Source: Algoriphagus lacus
GTDB lineage: Bacteria > Bacteroidota > Bacteroidia > Cytophagales > Cyclobacteriaceae
NCBI RefSeq assembly: GCF_003583985.1
Contig: NZ_QXML01000006.1
Location: 62,001 to 126,000, forward strand
DNA: 64,000 nucleotides
Direction: 5' to 3'
The notes below the pieces were generated by a model that worked only from the letters and a program-made list of their open reading frames with translations, had not been told where the DNA came from and made no database searches. A program made the translations under genes and the position numbers. This document shows positions 25,569-35,109 of this stretch, one piece after another. Position 1 is the first letter of the stretch, and each line of letters begins with the position of its first letter.

Positions 25569-28024
25569 TCCTGAATCTCCATTTGAGCCAAAATCTTTGC
25601 GACTTTATCCTCGATCGTTTCGGAAGAAATGGAGGTTCGGCTCAACCTGTCCACCATCAGCGGGAATGAAAATGGTGTAAACTGAACTGGATACTTGATA
25701 ACAATTTTCAGTTCGTTGATTTTCTTCATCGCTCGGACAAACTTTTCCTGTTCCATTTGCTGGTTTAAGGCTTCCAAGTGGGCTTGCTTCAGCAGAAGAT
25801 TATCCGGATCGTATTGCTCAAACACTTGGAACAACAAACTCGAATTGGCTTGGATATGCTTGAACGTAGTGGGTTTGCCAGGATAGCCTTTGAAAACCAA
25901 TCCCGCGATGCTGGCGATTTCCCTGAATTTTCTTCGGGACATTTCGCTTTCGTTGACACAATACAGGATGTCCTGATCAATATTTTTTAACGAGAAAACG
26001 TCTTCTTCCATGATTTCCTCCGGTGAAATGTACACGTCCGAAAGCAGTTCAAATCCATAGTCATTCATGGCCATATTGAGCGATACTGGATAGCTTTGGG
26101 AAATCCGATAAGCAATCAAAGCGCTCATCAGTTCGTGGATCATTCGGCCTTCAAAAGGATAGAAAAACAGGTGATACCCTTCGCTGCTTCGATGGGATTC
26201 AATCAGAAAGGTATTTCGGTCGGGAACTACGGAAAGCCTATCCTGTAAGTCCAAAAGCGGCAAAACTCTTCTAACTTCTTCGGATCGAATTATTCCCGAA
26301 TTGTAGTCTTGATAAATCTCCCGGATTTTATCCGCAAGCTTGGAGGAAAGTGACATTCGGGCACCCATCCAACTGACTACATTGTTTGTTTTCTTTTCAG
26401 AAACCTTCACGATCGCACTCAAGTCTTTGACTTGGAGCAATTCCAGATTTCTCCCTGAGAAAAAGAACCGGTCTCCGATTTTCATTTTTGCAATGAAATA
26501 TTCTTCGACTGTACCGAGAAAGGTTCCGTTTTTGAACTTGACTTTCAGCATGGGGTCGGAAACAATCGTTCCCATGGAAAGTCTGTGTTTCATGGCTATC
26601 CGCTTGTTTTTGACCCGGAAAAGTCCGTCTTCCTCCTCGCTGACTTTTAAAAAATCCTCGTAGCTGCCGAGCGAATTTCCACCTTTGGTGATGAAATCCA
26701 TTGCCCAAGTCATTTCGTCCGGACTCAAATTTCGGAAAGAAAGGGTTCGCTTTACAATCTGGAAAATGAAGTCCCGATTGAAGCCCTTGCCAACTGCCAG
26801 AGTCACCAAAAACTGGATTAGGACATCGTAGGGCAGTTCGGGAGGAAATTGGGATTCGGCTTCCTCCTTTTCAATGGCATCCCGAAGTGCTGCCGCCTCG
26901 ATCAGCTCCAATGCATTTGTAGGTACAAAATAGATCTCGGAGGGAAGCCCCGGCTGATGTCCGGCCCGGCCTGCTCGCTGAACAAATCGGGAAACTCCCT
27001 TGGGACTTCCCACCTGAATCACCCGATCCACAGGTCTGAAATCCACTCCCAAGTCCAAACTGGAAGTGCAAACGACCAATTTGAGCTTTCCTTCATGGAG
27101 TGCGTTTTCCACCCAGGTTCTGACTGAATTGTCCAATGAGCCGTGATGCATGGCAATCCACCCCGCCCAGTCGGGCCGTGCTTCCAGGATTTTCTGATAC
27201 CAGATTTCAGTTTGGGACCGGGTATTGGTGAAGAGCAAGACTGATTTTGCCTGCTCGATGATCGGGATAATCTGGTCCATCAGTCGGATTCCCAAGTGTC
27301 CAGACCAGGGGTATTTTTCTATTTCCTCCGGAAAAACCGACTGCAGAATGATCTCCTTGTTGATCTTGGCCTTGATGATGTGGATAGGAAGATTTTCTCC
27401 CAAAAGCGCCTTGGCCGCCTCTTCCAAGTTGCCAATCGTGGCCGATACCGCCCAGCGCCGAAAGGTCACAGGACAGATTGCTTGGATGTACTCGAGCGCC
27501 AACTGGACCTGAACGCCTCGCTTGTTTCCTACCAATTCATGCCACTCGTCAACCACAATGGCCTTGACTGATTGGAAAAGGTCAGGATGATCCTGCTGGG
27601 AGAGGAGCACATGAAGTGTTTCCGGGGTTGTGATCAGGCATTCGGGAGGCCTGCGTTTCATCGCTGCTCGGGTTTTGGCGTCGGTGTCACCGTTCCGAAC
27701 GGCGACTTGCCATGGCAAACCGATTACCTTGCAGACTTCCTGCATGGCTTTTTGGATATCTTGTGCCAATGCCCGCAGTGGAGTTACCCATATCAGCTGA
27801 ATTCCGTTGTTTTGAGGTTTTTGCCAGGAATCAGGATTGGCTTGAATGTATTCGAGAAGTACTGGAAACCAAAGTGCAAAAGTCTTCCCAGAACCTGTAG
27901 GCGCATTGAGCAGCCCGGACTTTCCGTCCAAAAAATCCTTCCAGGTCTGAATCTGAAAGGGAAACGGTTCCCAATTCTTTTTCCGGAAATACTCCAGACC
28001 AACCGCTAAGCGCTTATCCTCCAT
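25565..28024 (-). CDS. ligase-associated DEXH-box DNA helicase (Lhr-like)
   Basis: The 819-residue superfamily 2 helicase has Walker A APTGSGKT at residues about 40-47, the DEWH box, SATIGNLEEAA (motif III), and a C-terminal RecA domain ending in SRFVQRAGRAGHQPG (motif VI). Lhr-specific winged-helix and beta-sheet regions follow. This form is annotated as ligase-associated DNA damage response helicase because it usually sits beside an ATP-dependent DNA ligase, as here: the start overlaps the ligase stop by 11 bases. A repair role is inferred from this neighbourhood. Confidence 0.94.
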   Translation of the reverse strand: MEDKRLAVGLEYFRKKNWEPFPFQIQTWKDFLDGKSGLLNAPTGSGKTFALWFPVLLEYIQANPDSWQKPQNNGIQLIWVTPLRALAQDIQKAMQEVCKVIGLPWQVAVRNGDTDAKTRAAMKRRPPECLITTPETLHVLLSQQDHPDLFQSVKAIVVDEWHELVGNKRGVQVQLALEYIQAICPVTFRRWAVSATIGNLEEAAKALLGENLPIHIIKAKINKEIILQSVFPEEIEKYPWSGHLGIRLMDQIIPIIEQAKSVLLFTNTRSQTEIWYQKILEARPDWAGWIAMHHGSLDNSVRTWVENALHEGKLKLVVCTSSLDLGVDFRPVDRVIQVGSPKGVSRFVQRAGRAGHQPGLPSEIYFVPTNALELIEAAALRDAIEKEEAESQFPPELPYDVLIQFLVTLAVGKGFNRDFIFQIVKRTLSFRNLSPDEMTWAMDFITKGGNSLGSYEDFLKVSEEEDGLFRVKNKRIAMKHRLSMGTIVSDPMLKVKFKNGTFLGTVEEYFIAKMKIGDRFFFSGRNLELLQVKDLSAIVKVSEKKTNNVVSWMGARMSLSSKLADKIREIYQDYNSGIIRSEEVRRVLPLLDLQDRLSVVPDRNTFLIESHRSSEGYHLFFYPFEGRMIHELMSALIAYRISQSYPVSLNMAMNDYGFELLSDVYISPEEIMEEDVFSLKNIDQDILYCVNESEMSRRKFREIASIAGLVFKGYPGKPTTFKHIQANSSLLFQVFEQYDPDNLLLKQAHLEALNQQMEQEKFVRAMKKINELKIVIKYPVQFTPFSFPLMVDRLSRTSISSETIEDKVAKILAQMEIQD

Positions 28025-29606
28025 AGGTTTTCAACAGGGCCTTCAAGTCATCCAAAGTATTGGCCTCTTCTTTGGGTTTGTCCTTTCTCCAGCGCAATAT
28101 TCGTGGAAATCGGAGTGCTATTCCACTTTTATGACGGGGACTGTCCTGAATTCCTTCAAAGGCGATCTCAAAAACCAATTCGGCCTTCACCGTCCTGACC
28201 GGACCGAAACGTTCACGAGTATTCTTTTTCACGAATGCATCCACCTCCCGCATTTCAGCGTCAGTCAGCCCGGAGTATGCTTTGGCAAAAGGAACCAGAT
28301 TTTCCCCATCCCAAACTGCAAATGTATAATCGCTGTATAGATCAGCTCGGCGGCCGTGTCCCTTTTGAGCGTAAATCATCACTCCATCGATCGTCAGGGG
28401 TTCGATTTTCCATTTCCACCAGCTTCCCCGTTTTCGGCCACTTTCATAGGGGGAGTCCAGCTTTTTGAGCATCAGCCCTTCTGCCAAGTGGTCTCTGGAG
28501 AGACTTCGAATCCGGGTAAGTTCTTCCCAAGACCCTGATTGGATTAATTGAGAAATATGAAAGTTGGAATGAGAGACATTCAGATGCAGGTTTTCCAGAT
28601 GCTTTCTTCGGACGGAGATTTCCAAATTTCGGATATCAGCTCCTGCAAACTCCAAGAGGTCATACGCTACTAAACTCACCGGAGCTTCCTGAAGCTGTTT
28701 TTTGCTGACGTTTTTTCGTCCAATCCGGGTTTGGAGCAAAGCAAAGGGGAGTGGCTGACCTTCCCGAAAGGCCAGAATCTCTCCATCGATGACTGTTCCG
28801 TCGGGCAGCTTTTCAGCCAAGTCCAGCAATTCAGGAAATTTTTCATTGACCAGTTCTTCACCCCGACTCCAGATAAATGTCTCACCCTTTCTTCGGATCA
28901 ATTGACCGCGGATGCCGTCCCATTTCCATTCTGCCTGCCATTCTGATACTTGGCCGAGCTCGTCTGGTAGTTTTTCCAAAGGATGGGCGAGGAAAAAAGG
29001 ATAGGGTTTTGAAATGTCCATCAAACCATCCTTTTGATCAAAAAGTCCGGAAAAGCTGACTTCCTGAGGATTCCAATTTCCCATTAAAGCATGGGCAACT
29101 TGAGCGTTTTCAAGTTTAAGGACTTTTGCCAGTGCCTGACTCATGAGGTTTTGGCTGACACCGATTCGGAATCCTCCTGTGATTATTTTGTTGAAAACGA
29201 ACCGCTCGGTTCGGTCAAGTGAGTCCCAAGCCGTTTGAATGTGTTCCTTTTTTTCAAGATCGTCCAGCTTTTCCAAAGCTCGAAGAAAGTGGATCCATTG
29301 GCCTAAATTTTTATTGTGGGTCTGGGTTGGTGGGGGGAGAAGTAAGGCGATAGTTTCGGCCAGATCTCCTACGGAATGGTAGCTTTCTTCAAAAAGCCAA
29401 TCCGGAATTTTTGCCAGTTCTATTGCCCATTCTCTCAGTTGTCGGGTTGCCACCTGGCGCTTGGGTCTTCGGTGGGAGAAAATCGCCACCGCCCAGACTT
29501 TTTCTTCATCCGGGGCCTTTTCAAAAAAGTCCACCAAAGCATCCAATTTGTCTCCGGTTTTATTGGACTGGTCCAGACGGCTGATCAACTCAGCAAAATG
29601 CTTCAT
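28014..29606 (-). CDS. ATP-dependent DNA ligase
   Basis: The 530-residue ligase seals nicks through a lysine-AMP intermediate. Motif I is EWKWDGIRGQ with the catalytic Lys at residue 228. Other motifs are DGEILAFREG (III), SLVAYDLLEF (IIIa), AEGLMLKKLDSPYESG (IV) and WWKWKIEPLTIDGVMIYAQ (V/VI), with an OB fold at the C-terminus. The N-terminal 200 residues form the DNA-binding helical domain. It leads an operon with the Lhr-like helicase. The nuclease and phosphoesterase genes that often complete this cluster are not next to it. Confidence 0.95.
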   Translation of the reverse strand: MKHFAELISRLDQSNKTGDKLDALVDFFEKAPDEEKVWAVAIFSHRRPKRQVATRQLREWAIELAKIPDWLFEESYHSVGDLAETIALLLPPPTQTHNKNLGQWIHFLRALEKLDDLEKKEHIQTAWDSLDRTERFVFNKIITGGFRIGVSQNLMSQALAKVLKLENAQVAHALMGNWNPQEVSFSGLFDQKDGLMDISKPYPFFLAHPLEKLPDELGQVSEWQAEWKWDGIRGQLIRRKGETFIWSRGEELVNEKFPELLDLAEKLPDGTVIDGEILAFREGQPLPFALLQTRIGRKNVSKKQLQEAPVSLVAYDLLEFAGADIRNLEISVRRKHLENLHLNVSHSNFHISQLIQSGSWEELTRIRSLSRDHLAEGLMLKKLDSPYESGRKRGSWWKWKIEPLTIDGVMIYAQKGHGRRADLYSDYTFAVWDGENLVPFAKAYSGLTDAEMREVDAFVKKNTRERFGPVRTVKAELVFEIAFEGIQDSPRHKSGIALRFPRILRWRKDKPKEEANTLDDLKALLKTYGG

Positions 29607-29739
29607 GGGTTTATTGGAAAGGAATTGTTTGCTTGTAGGATTTCAATCACCTTTTTTGAAACTGAAATTGATAATTTTTAACGGTAAACGAACAGTCTTT
29701 AAAAGCATTCCGTTATTTGATTAGAAAACCCATCTATTC

Positions 29740-30252
29740 ATGAAAAAGTTACTTCTGGCAGCGATAGTTTCTCTTGGAATGGCTTCTTGCACAGATCAGG
29801 AACCGGATTTATACACCGGAAATAAGCTGGAATTTGAATTATTCCAATCCAGTACTTATGACTTCAAGGGCAATTTGGAGGTAAAAGAATTAACAAATGG
29901 AAGCTTGGAGTTTACGCTGAGGATGGATGGGGCAAAAGCTTACACTGATTATTCATACCCTGCCCACCTGCATTTTGGAAGTTATGATCAAGCAGATGCA
30001 CCAATTGCACAGTTGTTGAATCCCGTTTCGGCGAACAAATTGGAGTCGGTCACCGTCCTTGGCAAATTGTCCGACGGTTCAATATTGACTTTTGAGCAAA
30101 TGAAAACCTTTGACGGCCACGTTAAAATCCATTTGGCCAATGATGGCCCCGATTATGGAGTGATCTTGGTTGCTGGAAATGTCGGAGGAAATTTTGATCC
30201 GGAAATTGGTTTTGATCCTTCCAAGATTGCGGTTTGCGGTAAGAGTTTTTGA
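29740..30252 (+). CDS. putative lipoprotein, CHRD-like
   Basis: The 170-residue protein starts with a lipoprotein signal ending in GMASC (Cys17). The mature chain is predicted to be beta rich, with SYPAHLHFGSYDQADAPIAQLL and GHVKIHLANDGPDYG. The HLHFG element and spacing resemble CHRD or superoxide-dismutase-like sandwiches with surface histidines, but I cannot assign a family with certainty. Two cysteines remain in total: the lipidated one and one near the C-terminus (AVCGKSF). It is monocistronic, with a strong terminator directly after it. Confidence 0.75.
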   Translation: MKKLLLAAIVSLGMASCTDQEPDLYTGNKLEFELFQSSTYDFKGNLEVKELTNGSLEFTLRMDGAKAYTDYSYPAHLHFGSYDQADAPIAQLLNPVSANKLESVTVLGKLSDGSILTFEQMKTFDGHVKIHLANDGPDYGVILVAGNVGGNFDPEIGFDPSKIAVCGKSF

Positions 30253-30273
30253 ACTAAACTATTGGTAAAAACG

Positions 30274-30303
30274 GAAAAGGCAGCCCAACGAGGCTGCCTT
30301 TTC
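30274..30303. terminator. terminator between convergent lipoprotein genes
   Basis: A 12-bp stem (30274-30285 with 30292-30303) with a 6-base loop lies between the gene ending at 30252 and the minus-strand gene ending at 30323. T runs are modest on the two strands. Confidence 0.85.
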
Positions 30304-30322
30304 TACTTAAAACTGGTTTCGA

Positions 30323-30922
30323 TTAATTGTTGATGACTACCGGGAAAGTGATGTCGAGGTCAGTTTCACCACCTGCCTGCTCAAAATTCTGGAAGTTTGG
30401 ATTTGTCGCTCCCGGGAAATTTTTGTCCAAATCGTGGCGAAGTACTACTCTCATTTGGGCATTGTTTGTTCCAGGCGAGGAAGAAACAGCAAGCCTGTTT
30501 TGGAGTCCAATCAATTTTCCGCTTGGATCATTGTAAGCAATAGTCATGATGTTTCCGGTAAATGCAGTTCCAAGGAAAAAGAACTGATGCTCGTCGGCTT
30601 CCTCAAGAATCTCTGCACTGATATCCTCTCCTTCAATGCTGTTGGTGACAGCGATAGTCATTCTGTAGTTTTTTCCTTTTTTCAAGTTGATTGTTTGGAT
30701 GGTTGGAGTAGCTCCTACCTCGATCCCTTCAGGATCAATTGCACTAAAGCTGACAGGTGTTCCCACAGGATTGTTGGAAGCATCCAACTCTTGGAAATTC
30801 AATACTACATTGGTGATTACTTCTCCTTCATTTTCAGGTGTTGGATCGTCGCTTTCGCAGGAAACAATTCCAAGAGTGAAGGCTGCAACTAGGTAAACGG
30901 GTAGTTTTCTGAAGTTTTGCAT
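30323..30922 (-). CDS. putative lipoprotein of a TonB-receptor operon
   Basis: The 199-residue protein has a signal ending in GIVSC, an acidic linker (ESDDPTPENEGE), and a beta-rich mature part. Notable pieces are EADEHQFFFLG, MRVVLRHDLDKNFPG and QAGGETDLDITFPVVI at the C-terminus. Proteins ending in a GGETD-DI-F pattern recur beside TonB-dependent receptors in this phylum, where a role as a surface-exposed partner is only presumed. It follows the receptor by 29 bases on the same strand, so they probably form one operon. Function unknown. Confidence 0.8.
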   Translation of the reverse strand: MQNFRKLPVYLVAAFTLGIVSCESDDPTPENEGEVITNVVLNFQELDASNNPVGTPVSFSAIDPEGIEVGATPTIQTINLKKGKNYRMTIAVTNSIEGEDISAEILEEADEHQFFFLGTAFTGNIMTIAYNDPSGKLIGLQNRLAVSSSPGTNNAQMRVVLRHDLDKNFPGATNPNFQNFEQAGGETDLDITFPVVINN

Positions 30923-30951
30923 AATGGAAATAGTTTAAATAAGAGTAATAG

Positions 30952-33264
30952 TTAGAATTGGTAATTGAGTTTAAGTAAAATGTTTCTTCCCATGTCCGCG
31001 GTGAAATAGCGGAAGCGGTTCATGTATTCCCGGTATTCGGTATTGAAAATGTTGTTGATCTGAAACCCTACATTGAATTGATTTTTAGCCAGTTGAAATT
31101 TTTTCTGATAGCCAATGTTAAACAGGGCATAAGCAGGTGGAGCGGGAGCGAGATCAAAATCAGGCTCTCTTTTTTGTTGCGCCACCAGCACATTACTGAA
31201 GGTGATTCGGTCTGATTCCGGATTGCTGCTTTTGCCAAAAGCATAAGACACACCCCAGTCCATTCTGTCTGAAGGAATGAAGGGGAAGTAATTGTCCGCC
31301 TCGGTATTTTTTGCCCTGATGATCGACCCTTTCAGGTAGCCGTTTAAGCGATCCGAAAAGGTATAGCTTCCCGACAGGTCAAATCCATAAAAAAATGCGT
31401 CGGCCTGAAGGTATTCGTAGACGTTGAAAGTACCCCTCAGGGAAACGAAAGTCTCTCCGGTTGGATTGAGGTAGATGTAATTCTTGATTTGGTTGGCGTA
31501 AACGGTGAATTCCACCAAGGCTTTTTCGCTTTCGTATTCCAGTCCGTTTACCCATTTCAGAGAGTTTTCAGAGACGAGATCAGGGTCACCGATTTCCACT
31601 GCTGCAGCGCCATGATGGAGGCCTTGGCTGAATAGTTCATTCACATTTGGTGGTCTCCAAGCTGTTCCCAGGTTGCTGGTAAATGCAAAATATGGACTCA
31701 ATTGGTAAAGCCCCCCCACGAATGCGGAGAAGTTTTGGTAATCCAGATCGGCTGTCTGGAGTTCATTACCCACATAGCGGGCAGCGCTGACTTGTCTGTA
31801 ATCATATCGAACTCCACCTTCAAGTTCCAGTGGGCCTTTGAGGTATTTTTCCATGGCGAAAATTCCCCCGTTGAACATTTCGTAGTTTGGGATCAATGGA
31901 GTGACCCCAGTACCTGGAATGTTGCTGTTTGCTTGCTGGATCACATTGAGTCCAATAGACCCGCTCCAGTTAGTTTTGATTGTATGGTCAACAAACAGAT
32001 CCAAGGTATTGGTGATCAACTCCAAATCCAGACTTGGTCTGCTGTTTAATTCGCCTCTTCTCCGGTCAAATTCCTGTCGGTTGTTGAGTTGGAATCCATA
32101 TTGGAGGTTAAGTTTCCACTCCGGATTGAGGTGGTAATGGGATTTAATTTTGGCCAAATGATGGGACACCACCTGCTTGGGGTTGTTGATTTCGTAGGTG
32201 AAATCCGCTTTGGTAAACGGTTCTCCGTTTTCGATAATATTGATCAAATCAGACAGGTTACCGGTATGGGAATCTCTTAAAATTCCCAATTCGGTATTGA
32301 AGAAACTGTAATAGGCTTCTGCCCCCAAGCGGTCCGAGCTGTACCCAAGCGAACTGGAAAAATTATATTCAGACATCCCCGTATTGGCTTGGTAGTAGTT
32401 CGGTGATTTGACATTTCCGGCTCTCTTCACGGATCCTTGAACTCGATAACCCAATCCTTTTATTTTGTCGGAACCACCCAAATGTGAGGCGGACAAATTC
32501 CCCATGTAGCCGTTGCTTGCCCCAAGCAGGTGAATTTCTGTCAGGTGCTTTTTTGATGTAGGTAGGGCAGGAGGATTGACTAGAATTACTCCTCCCATTG
32601 CTTCCGGTCCAAATCGGACAGTCTCAGCGCCTTTGATCACTGTGATTTCGTCAGCCAAAAAAGGATCGATTTCAGGAGCATGTTCTGCTCCCCATTGTTG
32701 GCCCTCCAGCCGGATACCATTGTTCAAAATCATGATCCGATTACTATGCAGGCCATGTATAACAGGCTTGGAAATGGTATTTCCTGTGGAAAAAGTAGTC
32801 ACTCCGGCGACTCGTTTAAGGCTTTCTCCGAGACTTTCGCCTCGTGCCTGAAGCATGGCCTCTCCATAAAGCGAGGTTACTGCTGTTGTTGTCTGCACCG
32901 CTTCCCTGTGACCATGAACCTCCACACCTGTGAGGTCAAGTGACTCTTCTTCCATTCTGAAAGTCTGTGCCGTTGAACTTCCTGTTAGGTTTACAGATTG
33001 GCGGATTTCCTTATGTCCAAGGAATTGAACTGTGATCGTGTAGGTGCCTGGACAAAGTCCACGGATGACAAAGTTTCCATTTTGATCCGAAACAGCCCCG
33101 GTACGTGTTTCCAAAATCCAGACATAAGCAGCCTCGATAGGATCGTCGTTTTCCTGGTGCAGTATTTTACCCCGCAAAATCAAGTCGCACTTTTGTCCAA
33201 AGCTCATCTGAGCGGACAAAAGCATCAACAGAACTGCGACGGGTGTAAATATTTTCGAATTCAC
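30952..33264 (-). CDS. TonB-dependent outer-membrane receptor
   Basis: The 770-residue receptor has a signal peptide ending near MSFG, then a carboxypeptidase-regulatory-like beta domain (residues about 27-110, GKILHQENDDPIEAAYVW). The plug shows SKPVIHGLHSNRIMILNNG and VRFGPEAMGGVILVNPP, and a 22-strand type barrel ends in an aromatic residue (LLKLNYQF). The plug sequence EGQQWGAEHAPEIDPF is shared by receptors in this phylum often linked to metal ion uptake, so zinc or copper is a guess only. The start is a GTG at 33262-33264, with no nearby ATG. A -7 promoter element lies only 5 bases upstream. Confidence 0.92.
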   Translation of the reverse strand: MNSKIFTPVAVLLMLLSAQMSFGQKCDLILRGKILHQENDDPIEAAYVWILETRTGAVSDQNGNFVIRGLCPGTYTITVQFLGHKEIRQSVNLTGSSTAQTFRMEEESLDLTGVEVHGHREAVQTTTAVTSLYGEAMLQARGESLGESLKRVAGVTTFSTGNTISKPVIHGLHSNRIMILNNGIRLEGQQWGAEHAPEIDPFLADEITVIKGAETVRFGPEAMGGVILVNPPALPTSKKHLTEIHLLGASNGYMGNLSASHLGGSDKIKGLGYRVQGSVKRAGNVKSPNYYQANTGMSEYNFSSSLGYSSDRLGAEAYYSFFNTELGILRDSHTGNLSDLINIIENGEPFTKADFTYEINNPKQVVSHHLAKIKSHYHLNPEWKLNLQYGFQLNNRQEFDRRRGELNSRPSLDLELITNTLDLFVDHTIKTNWSGSIGLNVIQQANSNIPGTGVTPLIPNYEMFNGGIFAMEKYLKGPLELEGGVRYDYRQVSAARYVGNELQTADLDYQNFSAFVGGLYQLSPYFAFTSNLGTAWRPPNVNELFSQGLHHGAAAVEIGDPDLVSENSLKWVNGLEYESEKALVEFTVYANQIKNYIYLNPTGETFVSLRGTFNVYEYLQADAFFYGFDLSGSYTFSDRLNGYLKGSIIRAKNTEADNYFPFIPSDRMDWGVSYAFGKSSNPESDRITFSNVLVAQQKREPDFDLAPAPPAYALFNIGYQKKFQLAKNQFNVGFQINNIFNTEYREYMNRFRYFTADMGRNILLKLNYQF

Positions 33265-33268
33265 AGAT

Positions 33269-33300
33269 CAAAAATAGAATCAGTTGCAGTATTAAACCAA
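33269..33300 (-). promoter_or_regulatory. candidate promoter of the TonB receptor
   Basis: On the minus strand a TTG (33298-33300) and, 21 bases on, TATTTTTG (33269-33276) match the consensus. The expected start site falls on the GTG codon itself, which would make a leaderless message. Confidence 0.4.
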
Positions 33301-33372
33301 GCTTTTTGAAACAAAGTTGCAAAAAGTGTTGAGGGGTAAAAAAACAGGATGTTTATTACCTGAAATTCAGGC

Positions 33373-33399
33373 AAAAAAAATCCGGCACTGTGCCGGATT
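33373..33399 (-). terminator. terminator after the small membrane protein gene
   Basis: A 9-bp stem (33379-33387 with 33391-33399) with a 3-base loop is followed on the minus strand by eight T. It separates the gene ending at 33426 from the receptor operon. Confidence 0.88.
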
Positions 33400-33425
33400 C
33401 AGGATTTAGAGGGTAGTACTTGATT

Positions 33426-33860
33426 TTAATTTAACCAGGCAGACCAAGGAATTCTGCTTAGGATTAACACCAATCCGACAGCATACATCATGTAAATGCT
33501 GCGAAATTTTGCGCGTGAGACTTCCAGCTTTTTTGCACGGATATAGCCAACGGAGATGACAACGATCGCCAAAATATTGATGAGTGGATGCTCCAAAGCG
33601 GTCAATCTTGCGGCTGAATCTGCCATCGTGCCTTCAGCAGTCAGGAGAGAAAATCCCAGAGGGCTAACAAAATAGAGAATAAGTCCTATCAGCAATTGGG
33701 TATGGCTTAGGATAAAGGCAATCATGGCGATTTTCCGGTCTTTTTCAGTGAATTCTCTGCCGGAAAGTGTTCCAATTAGTCCATAGATAATTACAAAAAT
33801 CAGGGAAAGAAGCGCCAAATAGGCCAATCCTGAGTGTAAATGTTGAAGTCCAGTGTACAT
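33426..33860 (-). CDS. small four-helix membrane protein, cytochrome b-like
   Basis: The 144-residue protein is almost entirely made of four membrane helices. Histidines fall in or near the first three (His7, His9, His53 and His91), which would suit heme or metal binding. Related short proteins are sometimes annotated as cytochrome B in Cytophagales, but I see no decisive motif. It is followed by its own terminator and lies 67 bases downstream of the rRNA methyltransferase gene on the same strand. Function is not established. Confidence 0.75.
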   Translation of the reverse strand: MYTGLQHLHSGLAYLALLSLIFVIIYGLIGTLSGREFTEKDRKIAMIAFILSHTQLLIGLILYFVSPLGFSLLTAEGTMADSAARLTALEHPLINILAIVVISVGYIRAKKLEVSRAKFRSIYMMYAVGLVLILSRIPWSAWLN

Positions 33861-33927
33861 GTGTTCTTGTTTTGTGTGGTGAAAATAGTAGAAATGTAAA
33901 TGCCAAACGATCTAAAATGTTTGAAAC

Positions 33928-35109
33928 TTACTCCACATAGAGGACGAGTCCTTTGAGGTATTCAGTTTCAGGGTGAAAGATGTTGATCGGATGGTCAGCA
34001 GGCTGGGAGAGTTGGTGAAGGATTTTCACTTTTCGGCCGCTTTCCATCGCAGCTGCTGTAATTGTATGGGAGAAAAGGCTTTTGTCCACGACCTGACTGC
34101 AGGAGAAGGTAAACAGGATTCCTCCCGGCTTGATTTTGCGAAGTGCTTCTGCATTCAATCGCTTGTAAGCCTGCACAGCATTGTGTCGGGCCTTGATGTT
34201 TTTTGCAAATGCCGGCGGGTCGAGCACAATCAGGTCAAAATCATCTCCGATTTCACGGATGTATTTGACGACATCTGCCACGATAGACTGGTGCTTACCT
34301 GAAAAGCCGGGATTCAAGGCTACGTTTTGCTCTGTCAATTCGATGGCTTTGGAAGAGATGTCGACGGAATGAACTTCCGATGCACCTTCATTTAAAGCCA
34401 ATACCGAAAACCCTCCTGAATAGCAAAATGTATTCAGGACTTTTTTGCCTTTGGAGTAGGTCGAAACCAGCTTTCTGTTTTCCCGCTGATCTATGAAAAA
34501 GCCTGTTTTTTGACCTTTTTCCCAGTCAATTCTGTAGGTGGCCCCGTATTCTTTGACCAAATCGGTTTCGGCTTTTCCCCAGACCCATTCGTTGGATTCG
34601 ATATCCAGATTTTTCGGAAGGGTCTCGGCACTTTTATCATACACCCCTTTAAGCTTTTCTCCTAAAACTGAGCGGAGTGCCTCTGCGATTTCTTTCACAT
34701 GTCGGTGCATTCCAATGTGATGTGCCTGAATCACCGCGGTGCCATGGTAATAATCGATGATCAATCCCGGAAGCAAATCCCCTTCACCATGAACCAATCG
34801 GAAGACGTTAGTTTTTTGATTTTCAGTCAGACCAAGGTTTTTTCGTAAGGCATAGGCTGAAGAAATCCGTTCCTTCCAAAACGCCTGATCAATAGGCCGC
34901 TCTTCAAATGAAATGATCCGAACCATAATAGATCCCTGAGCAAAATGACCTGTTCCAAGGAATTCATTTCTTGCCGAGAACACAGAAACCAAGTCCCCGT
35001 TTTCAATTCCAGGATCTGACTTGGCAATCGCTCCGGAAAAAACCCAGTGGTGTCTTCTAAGCAAGGAAATCTCTTTGCCTTTCTGAAGGATGATTTTAGG
35101 ATAGTTCAT
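33928..35109 (-). CDS. rlmI: 23S rRNA (cytosine-C5) methyltransferase, RlmI family
   Basis: The 393-residue SAM-dependent methyltransferase starts with a PUA-like RNA-binding domain (residues about 1-80). The Rossmann core has TFCYSGGFSVLALNEGASEV (motif I) and DLIVLDPPAFAKN (motif IV). SCSQVVDKSLF carries a cysteine at the motif VI position. RlmI methylates C1962 of 23S rRNA in E. coli; the same target is assumed here. The start overlaps the upstream symporter gene by 14 bases, so the two are coupled. Confidence 0.9.
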   Translation of the reverse strand: MNYPKIILQKGKEISLLRRHHWVFSGAIAKSDPGIENGDLVSVFSARNEFLGTGHFAQGSIMVRIISFEERPIDQAFWKERISSAYALRKNLGLTENQKTNVFRLVHGEGDLLPGLIIDYYHGTAVIQAHHIGMHRHVKEIAEALRSVLGEKLKGVYDKSAETLPKNLDIESNEWVWGKAETDLVKEYGATYRIDWEKGQKTGFFIDQRENRKLVSTYSKGKKVLNTFCYSGGFSVLALNEGASEVHSVDISSKAIELTEQNVALNPGFSGKHQSIVADVVKYIREIGDDFDLIVLDPPAFAKNIKARHNAVQAYKRLNAEALRKIKPGGILFTFSCSQVVDKSLFSHTITAAAMESGRKVKILHQLSQPADHPINIFHPETEYLKGLVLYVE

